Shown: positions 42,858 through 53,593, counted from the stretch's first letter. The stretch is 57,785 bases of DNA from Acidobacteriaceae bacterium (GCA_025356095.1 JANXUR010000017.1:1-57785); one strand, 5' to 3'. Translations and numbers: made by a program. Notes: generated by a model from the letters alone, not told the origin.

Positions 42858-45086
42858 TTACCCCTGAGTCACCCGTTGTACGTCATGTACGCCCGGCACC
42901 TTGCGCAGCCCCTTGATGATGCCATCCAATTGCTTCACGTTCTTCACGTCAATCAGCACGTCAATCGTTGCCTCGGTGTGCGCCGTGTGTGCAGCCACAT
43001 TGCGAATGTTCGATTTGGAGTCGCTGATCACGCCCGAAATCACTGTGAGCATTCCCGGACGGTCGTCACAATCAATGGCCAGTTTTACCGAGTACTCACC
43101 CGGCAGTTCCACGGTTTCACGCGTCCACTCCACCGCCATACGGCGTTCCACTTCAAACAGCAGGTTGCTCACGTTGGGGCAGGTCTTGCGATGCACCGCC
43201 ACGCCCTTGCCGCGGGTCACATAGCCCACAATTGCTTCGCCGCGAATCGGATTGCAGCAGCGCGCCCTGTACACCATCAGGTCATCGTGATCCTTCACCT
43301 TGATGGCATCGTCGTTGCCAGTCAGGGCGCGTTTCACGTCACTAAGCATGCCTGCTGCTTTGGCTACGGCACCCGGCGTAGTAATGCCGGGGATGAGCTT
43401 ATTCAGTACCTGCCGAGCCCCGAATTTGCCGTATCCAATGCCCGCAATCAGATCCTCGCCCTTGCCTAAACCATATTCGCCTGCCACCCGCTTGTAGTCT
43501 GGCTCTTTCATCTCCTTCAAAGCAGCCCGGAAGCGCCGAGCTTCCTGCTCCAGTAGGCGATGTCCAATCTCAATCGCCTGTTCCCGCTGATGAATATTCA
43601 ACCAATGGCGCAGTTTTTGCCGCGCCCGTGCCGACTTCATGAATCCCAGCCAGTCCCGGCTGGGCGGATGCCCCTTCTGGGTAATTACTTCCACTATGTC
43701 GCCCGACTTCAGGTGGTGTTTCAACTGCACCATGCGCCCATTCACCCGCGCTCCCACGCATTGGTGGCCCACTTCGGTATGGATCATGTAGGCAAAGTCC
43801 ACTGGCGTGGAGTCCTTGGGCACAATCACCACCTTGCCCTTGGGCGAAAAAGCGTAGACCTCTTCGTCAGAGATCAGATCCACCTTCAGATCAGAGAAAA
43901 ACTCTTTTGCGCTGGAGGTGTCGGTTTGCATCTCTACCATGTGACGCAACCACATGAGGCGCTGCTCGTCTTTGGCGGAAACCGGCCCATCTTTGTACTT
44001 CCAGTGCGCGGCGATACCCCACTCGGCGACCCGGTGCATTTCCTCGGTGCGAATCTGCACTTCGAATGGCGTGCCCTGCTCGGCAATTACCGAAGTGTGC
44101 AATGACTGGTAGAAATTCGGCCGCGGCATGGCAATAAAATCCTTGATGCGATCGGGCACGGGGCGCCACAAGCTGTGAATCTGCCCCAGTGCCGCATAGC
44201 AATCGGTGCTGTTGCGGGTGATGATGCGCATGGCAAACAAGTCATACACGTTATCCACCGTGATGCGCTGTTTCACCAGCTTGCGATGGATGCTGTAAAG
44301 CCGCTTGACTCTGCTATCCACCTTGCACTCAATGCCCGCCTCTTTCATCTGGGCGCGAACCAGAGCTTCGCTCGCAGCCAGAATAGGCTCGCCTTGCTTG
44401 CGCTTTTCTTCCACTGCATCGCGCACAAGGATGTACGCGGCGGGGTCCACATACTGAAAGCCCAGGTCTTCCAGTTCGCCGCGGATCTTACCCATGCCCA
44501 GCCGATGTGCGATGGGCGCGTAGATTTCAAGCGTCTCGCGCGCAATCTTCTCCTGCCGCTCGGGGGAAAGATGCTGGAGCGTTCGCATGTTGTGCAGGCG
44601 ATCGGCAAGTTTGATGAGCACCACGCGAATGTCATCCACCATCGCCAGCATCATCTTGCGAATATTTTCTGCTTGGCGCTCTTCGCTTGAGGCAAAGTCT
44701 AACTTGCCAATCTTGGTGACGCCTTGCACAATGTGCGCCACGTGCGTCCCAAAATCGCGCTTGATGTCGGCGATGGTGATGGATGTATCTTCCACTGAAT
44801 CATGCAGCAACCCCGCAGCTACGGCCACCGGGTCGAGCTTCATCCCCGCCAGCACGATGCCCGTTTCCAGGGGATGCATCAGATAAGGCTCGCCGGAATC
44901 ACGCTTTTGATTTTGATGAAGTTGGGCAGAAAGCTCGAAGGCGCGACGGACAATGCCCAAGTCGTCCGTAGGGCGATTGTTTCGCATGGTTTCCAGCATT
45001 GCATCAAAACGCGCAGCCAGATCGGGCGCAATCACTGCGGGAGTGATGGGTGAAGTACCCGGAGGAGTTTGGCTAGACAGCGCCAT
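42858..45086 (-). CDS. rel: bifunctional (p)ppGpp synthetase/hydrolase
   Basis: The 742-residue RelA/SpoT homologue makes and degrades the stringent-response alarmone. The HD hydrolase domain is intact (LLHDSVEDT near 91-99; KLADRLHNMRTL). The synthetase domain follows (DLFAMRIIT; the RIKDFIAMPRPNFYQSLHTSV core, where the RxKD form marks a bifunctional enzyme). A TGS domain (VYAFSPKGKVVIVPKDSTP), a conserved-cysteine region (RARCCNPIRG) and a C-terminal ACT domain (DDRPGMLTVISGVISDSKSN) complete it. It is probably the only long RSH of the genome. Confidence 0.95.
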   Translation of the reverse strand: MALSSQTPPGTSPITPAVIAPDLAARFDAMLETMRNNRPTDDLGIVRRAFELSAQLHQNQKRDSGEPYLMHPLETGIVLAGMKLDPVAVAAGLLHDSVEDTSITIADIKRDFGTHVAHIVQGVTKIGKLDFASSEERQAENIRKMMLAMVDDIRVVLIKLADRLHNMRTLQHLSPERQEKIARETLEIYAPIAHRLGMGKIRGELEDLGFQYVDPAAYILVRDAVEEKRKQGEPILAASEALVRAQMKEAGIECKVDSRVKRLYSIHRKLVKQRITVDNVYDLFAMRIITRNSTDCYAALGQIHSLWRPVPDRIKDFIAMPRPNFYQSLHTSVIAEQGTPFEVQIRTEEMHRVAEWGIAAHWKYKDGPVSAKDEQRLMWLRHMVEMQTDTSSAKEFFSDLKVDLISDEEVYAFSPKGKVVIVPKDSTPVDFAYMIHTEVGHQCVGARVNGRMVQLKHHLKSGDIVEVITQKGHPPSRDWLGFMKSARARQKLRHWLNIHQREQAIEIGHRLLEQEARRFRAALKEMKEPDYKRVAGEYGLGKGEDLIAGIGYGKFGARQVLNKLIPGITTPGAVAKAAGMLSDVKRALTGNDDAIKVKDHDDLMVYRARCCNPIRGEAIVGYVTRGKGVAVHRKTCPNVSNLLFEVERRMAVEWTRETVELPGEYSVKLAIDCDDRPGMLTVISGVISDSKSNIRNVAAHTAHTEATIDVLIDVKNVKQLDGIIKGLRKVPGVHDVQRVTQG

Positions 45087-45205
45087 AGTGGATTATAGCT
45101 CGGGAAGCAGCGCGCAGCTTACGCTGGAGGCTTGCAGCTCACCGCTAACCGTGAGCGCACAGGCTGTAAGCGGTCAGTCTGCTAGCGGGTGTTGTACCCT
45201 AGGCC

Positions 45206-46114
45206 ATGCCCTACCGCGTGCTCGTCTCAGGATTCTCTGGCCCCATCGGTGCTGCTTTGCAACCGGCGCTGGAAGCTGATGGCGCAACCTTGGTCCGTTT
45301 GGTGCGACGCCCATCCGCATCGGCAAACGAAATTCAGTGGGCACCCGGCCAGCCCCTCGACCCAACACTAGTCTCCGGCTTCGATGCCGTGATTCATCTT
45401 GCAGGTGAATCCGTGGCCGCCCGCTGGACCGATGCGAAGAAGCGCGCCATTCTCGATAGCCGCGTGCAGGGCACCACAACACTTGCTATGGCGCTGGCAC
45501 AAGCAGAACGCAAGCCAGGGGTCTTTCTTTCCGCGTCCGCCGTCGGCATCTACGGCTGTCGGGGAGACCAGACCGTGACCGAGGCGACCCCAACGGATGC
45601 TGCTCATGCTCCCGGGTTTCTGCCTGACGTCGCACGCGCATGGGAAGCCGCCGCCGAGCCAGCGGAAGCTGCTGGCATTCGCGTAGTGCACCCGCGCATA
45701 GGTATTGTGCTAAGCCCGAAGGGCGGAGCCCTAGGCCAAATGTTGCCGATATTTCGACTCGGCTTGGGAGGGCCTCTCGGCAATGGCAAACAGTGGATGA
45801 GCTGGATCAGCTCTGCCGATGTGGCAGGAGCGATACGGCACCTGCTGCACAACGAGGCAGCCAGCGGCCCCTACAACCTGACCGCACCGAATCCGGCGAC
45901 GAACGCCAGCTTCACCTGCGCCTTGGCAACCATACTGCGTCGCCCAGCGCTGTTTGCCGTCCCAGCCTTTGCCTTACGCCTGGTGTTTGGCGAAATGGCC
46001 GACGAAGCGCTGCTGTGCAGCACCAAAGCCCTACCCGAACGCCTGTTGGCCAGCGGCTACCAGTTCCGTCAGCCGCAACTGACCGCAGCGCTTGCAGCAA
46101 ATTTGAATCATTAA
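45206..46114 (+). CDS. TIGR01777-family NAD(P)-binding epimerase-like protein
   Basis: The 302-residue extended SDR protein has a Rossmann motif (VLVSGFSGPIGAAL, where the family has GATGFIG), then VIHLAGESVAARW, LSASAVGIYG (SxxxY) and VVHPRIGIVLSPKGGALGQML. These are diagnostic of the YfcH/SULA family, linked in chloroplasts to cell division. The substrate is not known. The C-terminal DUF1731 region (FAVPAFALRLVFGEMADEALL) is present. It is not co-transcribed with neighbours. Confidence 0.9.
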   Translation: MPYRVLVSGFSGPIGAALQPALEADGATLVRLVRRPSASANEIQWAPGQPLDPTLVSGFDAVIHLAGESVAARWTDAKKRAILDSRVQGTTTLAMALAQAERKPGVFLSASAVGIYGCRGDQTVTEATPTDAAHAPGFLPDVARAWEAAAEPAEAAGIRVVHPRIGIVLSPKGGALGQMLPIFRLGLGGPLGNGKQWMSWISSADVAGAIRHLLHNEAASGPYNLTAPNPATNASFTCALATILRRPALFAVPAFALRLVFGEMADEALLCSTKALPERLLASGYQFRQPQLTAALAANLNH

Positions 46115-46280
46115 AATCATACAGTTGCGCTAAATGCACTTCTGGTTGCGTTTAGTAGCACTATATACAATTATAAATGCATATGGTGCAAAGAATTCCA
46201 TGGCAAAGAGTTATCGAGAACGCTTGGCTTCGGCGGCCGATCGCTTGGCTCATTGGCGTGCGGCTGGCGGGAAACCGCCC

Positions 46281-46760
46281 TTAGCTTGCGTCCCTCGGGG
46301 AGGGATTAGGATCAGGGTGGAACATTCGTAGGAGCCTAGGCTGCATGAGCCATGCGAACGACGCGCCGACTGCGCAGCTTACGAACATGATAATCCCTAG
46401 AGTTCGCCACGCTTCGATCGTCAGGCGACCGCCTAACCAAATCGACCAAATTAAGATAGCGATGGGCAGCCACCCGCTGACGATCAGCCCGATGATGGCT
46501 CCAGCTTTTACAGCAGACAAACGGGATTGTCTGACAAAGCGAGACTTCAGTAACAGCCAAGCTCCCAGCGGCCCAAGGGTAATTCCGCTCGGGACTCCAA
46601 GCCATGCGACGTAATATAGACTTAAAAATAGTACCTCGAACCAACTGACCTGGCGATCCGGCTCGAAGAGCCAGATTACCGTTAGGATTGCGGACGCAAG
46701 CAGAGTGCCACACACAGCACTGAACAAAGCGCCAGCGGCAAGGAACCTGAGCGTCTTCAT
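46281..46760 (-). CDS. four-helix membrane protein coupled to gltX
   Basis: I do not recognise this 159-residue protein. It has about four membrane helices (near 7-31, 42-72, 82-108 and 117-140) and an Arg/Pro-rich C-terminus. Its ATG begins one base after the gltX stop, with GGGGTAGG as a shared ribosome site, so it is translated from the gltX message. The local sequence is more AT-rich than gltX, suggesting that it was inserted there later. Confidence 0.6.
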   Translation of the reverse strand: MKTLRFLAAGALFSAVCGTLLASAILTVIWLFEPDRQVSWFEVLFLSLYYVAWLGVPSGITLGPLGAWLLLKSRFVRQSRLSAVKAGAIIGLIVSGWLPIAILIWSIWLGGRLTIEAWRTLGIIMFVSCAVGASFAWLMQPRLLRMFHPDPNPSPRDAS

Positions 46761-46761
46761 C

Positions 46762-48381
46762 CTACCCCTTCACCCCGGAAAATTCCTCCACCCGCTCGCG
46801 CACGCTCTTGACCTGTACTGGCAAGCTAAGAGCCGCGCCGTCTTCCAGTAGCGGGATGAGCTTGTCGAAGTCGGGGCCGGAGTGCGAGCCGGTCATCACC
46901 GTGCGTATGGGATGGAACAGCTCCTTGCCCTTGACGCCCGCTTCGGCCTTGACCTCATTGATAATCTCCTTGAAACGTTCGGCGGAAATGCCATGATGGG
47001 TGCGCCCCGGCAAAACTGAAGTATCTACTTCAGTTTTCTCCGCGCGCACTTTGGCGTAAAAGGTTTGCAGTACCGCGCTGCAACTTGCCGCGCCCAGCAC
47101 CTCGGCATTATCGGGATTTGCCACCGCCGCAGCCGCGTCATAGCGGAAGAACAGCGCGGCCTTTTCCGGCAGCTGGTCGAGCTTGTCCACGTAGGGAACC
47201 AGCAGCGCCACCACGCGTGCGAACCATGAGCGCACCTCGGCGTTCGTCTCTGTACTCACTTCTTCGCCAGCGCCTTGCGGCAAATATCCGGCCTGCACAA
47301 AATAGGGCAGCGCCAACGCCACCACGCGCTCGGGGGCTGCCTGCTTCAGGTAATGCCGGTTCAGCCAGTACAACTTCTCCATGTCGAATACAGCGGGAGA
47401 AGGGGTGACGCGGGAGAGGTCAAACTCCTTGACAAGCTCGGCGGCGGAGAATATCTCGCGGGTACCTCCAGTGGGAGCCCACCCCAGCAGCGCCAGGTAA
47501 TTCACCAGCGCCTCGGGCAGTACGCCCATCTCGCGGAAGCTGGCGATGGAGGTCGCGCCGTGGCGCTTGGAAAGCCGCTCACGGTCCGCGCTGAGGATGG
47601 TAGAAAGGTGTGCGAACTCCGGCACGGGCATGCCCAGCGCCTCATACACCACGACCTGCTTGGGCGTGTTGCTGACGTGGTCGTCGCCGCGAATCACGTG
47701 CGTAATCTTCATCAGCACGTCGTCAATAACGACTACGTAGTTGTAGATGGGGATGCCAAGGCCGCCGGGCAATGACTCACCCGGCTTGGCGGAACGCACG
47801 ATCACGTTATCGCCGACAATTTCGCTGGGAAATTCAACCTCGCCGCGCACCAGATCATGAAAGCGAATGGGGTGGTTGGGCACCCGCAGCCGCACCGCGC
47901 AAGGCTCGCCCGCGGCACGACGTCGGGCCGCCTCTTGCGGCGCGATAGCGCGGCAGCGGCCGATGTACACTGGCTGGCGCTGCTCGGCCATGGCGGCCTG
48001 CCGATCGCTTTCCAATAGTTCGTCGGAACAGAAGCACAAGTAGGCCTTCCCCTCGGCGAGTAGGCGCTCGGCATACTCGCGATAAACTTCCAGCCGGTCG
48101 CTTTGACGATACGGGCCATACTCCCCGCCCTGCTCGGGACCTTCGTCAAAGTCAATGCCCATCCAGCGCAGGTCTTCCACCAGCTGAGCTTCAAAGCGTG
48201 CCTCGCTGCGTTCCATGTCGGTATCTTCCACGCGCAGCACGTTCACGCCGCCGGGGCTTTGGCGGGCGACCAACCAGTTGAAGAGCGCGGTGCGGGCATT
48301 GCCTACGTGCAAGTGTCCGGTTGGCGACGGCGCAAAGCGCACCCGCACAGGAGAACTTTCGGTTTTTTGGAGATGGCTCAC
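46762..48381 (-). CDS. gltX: glutamyl-tRNA synthetase
   Basis: This class I synthetase charges tRNA(Glu) (and possibly tRNA(Gln) in organisms using the amidotransferase). The HIGH motif is [20 protein letters not shown] and the KMSKS motif is [12 protein letters not shown]. The anticodon-binding domain includes the [20 protein letters not shown] end. At 539 residues it is longer than the common 470-490. Start is the ATG at 48381. A small membrane gene follows with a one-base gap. Confidence 0.95.
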   Translation of the reverse strand: MSHLQKTESSPVRVRFAPSPTGHLHVGNARTALFNWLVARQSPGGVNVLRVEDTDMERSEARFEAQLVEDLRWMGIDFDEGPEQGGEYGPYRQSDRLEVYREYAERLLAEGKAYLCFCSDELLESDRQAAMAEQRQPVYIGRCRAIAPQEAARRRAAGEPCAVRLRVPNHPIRFHDLVRGEVEFPSEIVGDNVIVRSAKPGESLPGGLGIPIYNYVVVIDDVLMKITHVIRGDDHVSNTPKQVVVYEALGMPVPEFAHLSTILSADRERLSKRHGATSIASFREMGVLPEALVNYLALLGWAPTGGTREIFSAAELVKEFDLSRVTPSPAVFDMEKLYWLNRHYLKQAAPERVVALALPYFVQAGYLPQGAGEEVSTETNAEVRSWFARVVALLVPYVDKLDQLPEKAALFFRYDAAAAVANPDNAEVLGAASCSAVLQTFYAKVRAEKTEVDTSVLPGRTHHGISAERFKEIINEVKAEAGVKGKELFHPIRTVMTGSHSGPDFDKLIPLLEDGAALSLPVQVKSVRERVEEFSGVKG

Positions 48382-48526
48382 ATCAAAATGCTAGCAGAGC
48401 GGACGGACATCCACAGGACTCGTCAACGCTGGCGCTGCGGCCGAGCTGAAGAAGTCACCACTTGTTGCCTCCCACTCGACTGATGGGGTCAACATATTCA
48501 AGCGAGAATCGCATCTCTGCTATACG

Positions 48527-48547
48527 CGCTAAGCGCTAAGCGATAAG
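48527..48547. repeat. three tandem 7-bp units between gltX and the SnoaL-like gene
   Basis: CGCTAAG, CGCTAAG, CGATAAG at 48527-48547. It is a short array in the 214-base region between gltX and the SnoaL-like gene and is weak evidence alone. Confidence 0.5.
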
Positions 48548-48595
48548 GTTGCCAGCGCAGAGATTAGCAATTTCCCAATGCTCGTCCTGCGCTGC

Positions 48596-49090
48596 TTACT
48601 CGGTCGAACTGTGGTCGTGGATGATCTTCCATCCGCTCGTCGCGCCGGTGCGGGGGAACTTACGGAACACCAGCGTGAAGATGCCGTGGGGGGTAGATTT
48701 GTCTGGCATAGTCAGGTGGAATTCACCGCGGACAAATGCGCTAGCCGGGCCGAGCATTTCCACATGCAACTCGCGGAACTCAAGCTGGCCCATGGAGCGG
48801 CCTTCGCTCTGGTAGCGCTTCACGTAGCGGTCGCGCGCGGCCTGCCAGCCATGGTTCACGGTGCCGCCGGAAAAGAACGTCAACTCGGGCGAGTTCCAGT
48901 AGCCCGCCATAAAGCCGTCGAGGTCGTGGCGGTTCCACGCCGCCTGCTGGGATTGAATCAACTGGACGATTTGGGCCGGTCCAGTCATCTGGTGGGAAGC
49001 GGGTTTCGGTTTCGCGGCCGTTTGGGCCTTCGCGAAGGGTTGCGCGCCGAGCGCGGCGACGAGGATTACAGCGATAAGGACTCGTGTCAT
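48596..49090 (-). CDS. secreted SnoaL/DUF4440-like protein
   Basis: The 164-residue protein has a signal peptide (residues 1-22, ending QPFAKA). It is followed by a SnoaL/NTF2-like domain: IVQLIQSQQAAWNRHDLDGFM, AGYWNSPELTFFSGG, YVKRYQSEGRSMGQLEF, then VFRKFPRTGATSGWKIIHDHSS. Such proteins form alpha-beta cones and include ketosteroid isomerase-like enzymes, but most secreted ones have no known activity. GGAGG eight bases before the ATG at 49090 fixes the start. Confidence 0.82.
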   Translation of the reverse strand: MTRVLIAVILVAALGAQPFAKAQTAAKPKPASHQMTGPAQIVQLIQSQQAAWNRHDLDGFMAGYWNSPELTFFSGGTVNHGWQAARDRYVKRYQSEGRSMGQLEFRELHVEMLGPASAFVRGEFHLTMPDKSTPHGIFTLVFRKFPRTGATSGWKIIHDHSSTE

Positions 49091-49144
49091 TGCAGTGGCC
49101 TCCGCAGGCAAGCAGGACGGTACTTCCGGCGCTAAAGCCCAAGC

Positions 49145-49576
49145 TTACTCCAACTGCTTGCCAATCTCCCAGTGGTGACCGAAGGGGTCTACGATGCGGC
49201 CTTGACGCCAGCCGTATTCATGATCCCGCACCTCGGAGATCACCTTGGCCCCGGCGGCAACGGCGCGGGCAAACAGCGCATCTGGGTCAGGGACGTTCAG
49301 GATGAGGCGGCAGGCGCAGCCGCCAAGTGCTGCGGGGCTGTAGTTTCCATATTCCGTTGATTCTTCATGGATCCAGAACTCGCTGGGGTTCGCCGCGCCT
49401 TCTATGCGAAAGTGGGCCACAATTTCGCCCTCGGGCGAGGTGGTTCGCCAAAGCTCCTCGGCACCAAGGGCCTGCATGTAGAATTCTGCGGCTGCCGCGC
49501 TGCGGCGGACGATCAACATGGGTGCGAGCGAGGAGGTCGCCCTTACCATCGTGTCAAATTGGTTGGTCTCGCTCAC
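49145..49576 (-). CDS. VOC-family (glyoxalase/PhnB-like) protein
   Basis: The 143-residue protein has PMLIVRRSAAAAEFYMQALGAEE, HFRIEGAANPSEFWIHEES and GRIVDPFGHHWEIGKQ. It is a single VOC chain resembling PhnB/glyoxalase-type proteins, with His and Glu near the C-terminus as likely metal ligands. The substrate is unknown. The start is a GTG at 49576; a later ATG at 49549 is possible. It stands between two unrelated small genes. Confidence 0.85.
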   Translation of the reverse strand: MSETNQFDTMVRATSSLAPMLIVRRSAAAAEFYMQALGAEELWRTTSPEGEIVAHFRIEGAANPSEFWIHEESTEYGNYSPAALGGCACRLILNVPDPDALFARAVAAGAKVISEVRDHEYGWRQGRIVDPFGHHWEIGKQLE

Positions 49577-49593
49577 AGGGGTTCTTAGCGCTT

Positions 49594-50007
49594 CTACTCG
49601 CGGCCGCTTACGCGGTCATAGTGGTAGCTGGTGCTGACCGTGCCGAGCGACTCGTTGTAGAGGCTCTCCATGTTGAGGGCTACTTTTACCTCTTCGCTAA
49701 AAGTGTGAAGCGCCTTCAACACGTCAGCGGTGGCTGGCACGCTGCGCTTAGGGGTGACGAAGAACTGCTGGTAGCCCTTGTTCACCAGCTTGGCTGGCTC
49801 GCCGTCGACTACATAGGCGGGATGTCCCGTCAAACCTACGCCGTTGGCGGTGGCAGCGATGGTTGCCGTGCACCCGTCTTTCGTCACCACGGTTCCGGCA
49901 CCGCTGCTGGTGAGGGTAAAGCCGTGACCGCGCAGCCAACTGGTGGCTTCGTCAAAGGTACGAGCAGGCTGAATCTTAGGTCCACCGCCAAACAACGGAA
50001 TCGCCAT
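49594..50007 (-). CDS. conserved hypothetical protein (137 aa)
   Basis: I do not recognise a domain. The protein begins MAIPLFGGGPKIQPARTF and continues EATSWLRGHGFTLTSSGAGT, with no signal peptide or membrane segment. The middle contains a KLVNKGYQQFFVTPKRSVPA stretch. A GAGAGGATTTT ribosome site directly before the ATG makes it a real gene. It is divergent from the cysteine-synthesis cluster, with 272 bases between their starts. Confidence 0.6.
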   Translation of the reverse strand: MAIPLFGGGPKIQPARTFDEATSWLRGHGFTLTSSGAGTVVTKDGCTATIAATANGVGLTGHPAYVVDGEPAKLVNKGYQQFFVTPKRSVPATADVLKALHTFSEEVKVALNMESLYNESLGTVSTSYHYDRVSGRE

Positions 50008-50279
50008 AAAATCCTCTCAAAAACTCACAACACCAGTGAAAACAAGCGCTTACAAAGCTGGCAGCAGTGGCACTCAGCGAGATCCGACCGCGTAACGCCC
50101 CACCAAATGTATCCGCAAGCGTCTCTGCGTAATCTAAGGGTAATCGAAAGTCAGACGCAAGCAGCAACACGTCGAAAGGAAATTGTAAGGCAAAAGCCCT
50201 GCGGGCGTCCTTGTCGCTGGTTTCTGTTTGCAATTTTGTTAAACGGGTAGCGGCGTCCGCAGCCGTGCAAGAATTGATT

Positions 50280-51284
50280 ATGCAAAGATTTTCACCTGAA
50301 GTCGCGCTTTCATTCCCCTCCGACCCGTATCCGGTAGCGTATGCTCCGGGCGCGCCGCTGGGCCAGCGCGTGACGGATGGCATTGGCAACACGCCGCTGG
50401 TGCGGCTCACCAAGCTGGCTCGGGCCGCGCAACCCTATGCAAACCATGATGCGATCCAGATTCTAGGCAAAGCCGAGTGGCACAATCCCGGCGGCTCGGT
50501 GAAGGATCGCGCTGCGTGGAACATCGTCTCGGAAGCGTGCAAGGCGGGCCAGCTTGGTCCGGGACGCATGCTGCTGGACTCCACCAGCGGGAACACGGGC
50601 ATTGCTTATGCGATGCTGGGCGCGGCCATGGGGTTTCCGGTGACGCTATGCGTCCCGGCCAACGTTTCGCCTGAGCGCAAGCGCTTTTTGAACTCGTACG
50701 GGGCGACGATCGTGTGGACGGACCCCGACTTGGGATCCGATGGCGCGATTCGTAAAGTACGCGAGATGTTCGCGGCAGACCCAGACAAATACTTCTACGC
50801 CGACCAGTATTCCAACGACGCCAACTGGCGCGCACATTACATGACCACCGGGCCGGAAATCTGGCGGCAGACCGAAGGCCGGGTGACGCATTTTGTTTCG
50901 ATGCTCGGCACTAGTGGGACGTTTATGGGCACTGCGCGCAAGTTGAAGGAGATGAATTCTGCCATCCAGTGCATCAGCCTGCAGCCGGATTCGCCCTTCC
51001 ACGGCATCGAAGGCGCCAAACACATGCCAACGGCGATTGTGCCCGGCATCTACGACCCCACGCTGGCCGATGCGAACATTGAGATTTCAACTGAGGCGGC
51101 ATATGCCATGTGCAAACGCCTGGCGCGGGAAGAGGGCTTGCTGGTAGGCATTTCGGCAGCAGCAGCCGTGGTCGGGGCGGAGCAGATTGCCCGCACTATT
51201 CCGGAAGGTGAGCGAGCGGTAATTGTGACGATTTTGTGCGATTCGGCGGACAAATACTTGAGTGAGCGGTTCTGGGAAGAATAA
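50280..51284 (+). CDS. cysM: cysteine synthase, CysM-type, in a CysO/Mec/MoeZ cluster
   Basis: This PLP-dependent beta-replacement enzyme is 334 residues. Motifs are DGIGNTPLVRLTKL, the PLP lysine at 75 in NPGGSVKDRA, the phosphate loop STSGNTGIA (101-109), the substrate loop LGTSGTFMGT and a C-terminal DSADKYLSERFW. In Mycobacterium tuberculosis the CysM partner of CysO uses O-phosphoserine and CysO-thiocarboxylate as sulfur donor; the same neighbours here suggest the same use. The start at 50280 is a weak-RBS ATG; an in-frame extension to 50211 is possible. Confidence 0.88.
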   Translation: MQRFSPEVALSFPSDPYPVAYAPGAPLGQRVTDGIGNTPLVRLTKLARAAQPYANHDAIQILGKAEWHNPGGSVKDRAAWNIVSEACKAGQLGPGRMLLDSTSGNTGIAYAMLGAAMGFPVTLCVPANVSPERKRFLNSYGATIVWTDPDLGSDGAIRKVREMFAADPDKYFYADQYSNDANWRAHYMTTGPEIWRQTEGRVTHFVSMLGTSGTFMGTARKLKEMNSAIQCISLQPDSPFHGIEGAKHMPTAIVPGIYDPTLADANIEISTEAAYAMCKRLAREEGLLVGISAAAAVVGAEQIARTIPEGERAVIVTILCDSADKYLSERFWEE

Positions 51285-51434
51285 AGCGGTTTGAAGTTTC
51301 AAAGTCGCCGCATCATTGCTGGATTCAGAGTCACCGCAGGGGAAGAAATTTGTGAAACCCACCGCGTGAGCGCTGGGAATTGAACAAGGGTTGAGCGAGC
51401 CCCATAGGGGCGGCACCTTTTGCAAAGAAAAGTT

Positions 51435-51899
51435 ATGCTGAAGCTTTCTCAAACTGAATACGCCGCCATCCGCCAGCATGGCGAAGACACCTATCCGCAC
51501 GAATGCTGTGGAGTGCTGCTGGGCTCAGTGAACCTCGACACCGATACGCGAGTGGTGCAATCGGTGGTGCGGGCGGGCAACACGCGCACCGATTCGCCGC
51601 ACAACCGCTACAGCATTGACCCTGCCGAGCTGATTCGTATTCAGATGCAAGGCCGCAAGCGCGGAGAGGATATCATCGGCTTCTACCACTCGCATCCCGA
51701 CCACCCGGCGATGTGGTCGTCCACTGACCTTGCTGAGGCGCACTGGATTGGCTGCTCCTACGTCATCACCAGCGTGGACGGCGATAAGACCACCGGCAAA
51801 GCTGTGTTCACCAAGTCATGGGTGCTTTATGGCAGCCCAGACGGCAGCGCCAAGCAGTTGGAAGAGGAAGAGATGATCGTGCAGAATCCGGAGCAGTAG
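51435..51899 (+). CDS. mec: JAMM/MPN+ zinc peptidase (Mec-like)
   Basis: The 154-residue protein has the complete JAMM site: Glu23 in PHECCGVLLG, then His85, His87, Ser95 and Asp98 in GFYHSHPDHPAMWSSTD. Mec of mycobacteria cuts the isopeptide-like bond to release cysteine from CysO-Cys. In Pseudomonas QbsD trims residues from a ThiS-like protein. Either or both activities fit here, because the CysO gene downstream ends in Gly-Gly-Arg-Gly. The ATG at 51435 is preferred over a TTG at 51420. It is 150 bases after cysM. Confidence 0.88.
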   Translation: MLKLSQTEYAAIRQHGEDTYPHECCGVLLGSVNLDTDTRVVQSVVRAGNTRTDSPHNRYSIDPAELIRIQMQGRKRGEDIIGFYHSHPDHPAMWSSTDLAEAHWIGCSYVITSVDGDKTTGKAVFTKSWVLYGSPDGSAKQLEEEEMIVQNPEQ

Positions 51900-51934
51900 A
51901 AATCCTGACCCAAGCAGAGCTTGGAGGGGCACCC

Positions 51935-51960
51935 GATTAACGTACCCGGATAACGTACCT
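51935..51960. repeat. 13-bp tandem pair between mec and cysO
   Basis: GATTAACGTACCC (51935-51947) and GGATAACGTACCT (51948-51960) share 10 of 13 bases. They lie in the 156-base gap between mec and cysO and are part of the intergenic short-array pattern. Confidence 0.45.
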
Positions 51961-52055
51961 GTCATGCAGCGCATCGCCGGTACACTAGCAGCATCGCATA
52001 CCGTTAACAGCAGCACTCGAACTTTGAACCCATCTTCACCGGAGCTAACAACCAC

Positions 52056-52340
52056 ATGAGCCAGATCAAGGTGCAAATCCCTACACCCCTTCGCCAGTAC
52101 AGCGACAAGAAGGATTCCGTTGAAGTGGAAGCCACCACCGTAGGCGAAGCCATGAAGGCGATTACTACCGCGCATCCCGACCTGCGCCGCCACCTGTACA
52201 CCGACGAGGGCAAGCTGCGCGCCTTCGTCAACTTGTATTTGAATGAAGAAGACATCCGCTACATGCAGAAGGAAGCCACCGAAGTGAAGGATGGCGATAC
52301 ACTCTACATCGTGCCTTCGATCGCGGGCGGCAGGGGGTAG
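52056..52340 (+). CDS. cysO: CysO/ThiS/MoaD-like sulfur carrier with a two-residue C-terminal extension
   Basis: The 94-residue beta-grasp protein begins MSQIKVQIPTPLRQYSDKKD and contains LRAFVNLYLNEEDIRY, which resembles CysO of mycobacteria. It then has DGDTLYIVPSIAGG. Carriers of this family must end in Gly-Gly for adenylation and thiocarboxylation; mycobacterial CysO does. Here the frame continues two codons past Gly91-Gly92, so the predicted chain ends Arg93-Gly94 (AGG GGG TAG). It must therefore be cut before activation, plausibly by the JAMM peptidase upstream. The stop is two bases before the moeZ start. Confidence 0.87.
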   Translation: MSQIKVQIPTPLRQYSDKKDSVEVEATTVGEAMKAITTAHPDLRRHLYTDEGKLRAFVNLYLNEEDIRYMQKEATEVKDGDTLYIVPSIAGGRG

Positions 52341-52342
52341 TC

Positions 52343-53539
<1,197 letters not shown>

Positions 53540-53565
53540 GTGAACTCTATTAAGTCGGTAGTGCG

Positions 53566-53593
53566 GGGGACGCATTCCATGCGTCCCCTTTTT
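53566..53593 (+). terminator. strong terminator after moeZ
   Basis: GGGGACGCA and its exact complement (53566-53574, 53580-53588) around a five-base loop are followed by TTTTT. It ends the cysteine cluster transcript. Confidence 0.85.

Noticed and set aside
46134-46331. Small plus-strand frame in an AT-rich stretch after the TIGR01777 gene
   Set aside because: Ends inside the convergent membrane gene, has no ribosome site for its likely ATG at 46200, and no recognisable domain.
49976-50413. Minus-strand frame over the cysM upstream region
   Set aside because: Overlaps the start of the hypothetical gene at 50007 and cysM; no ribosome site and low protein likeness.
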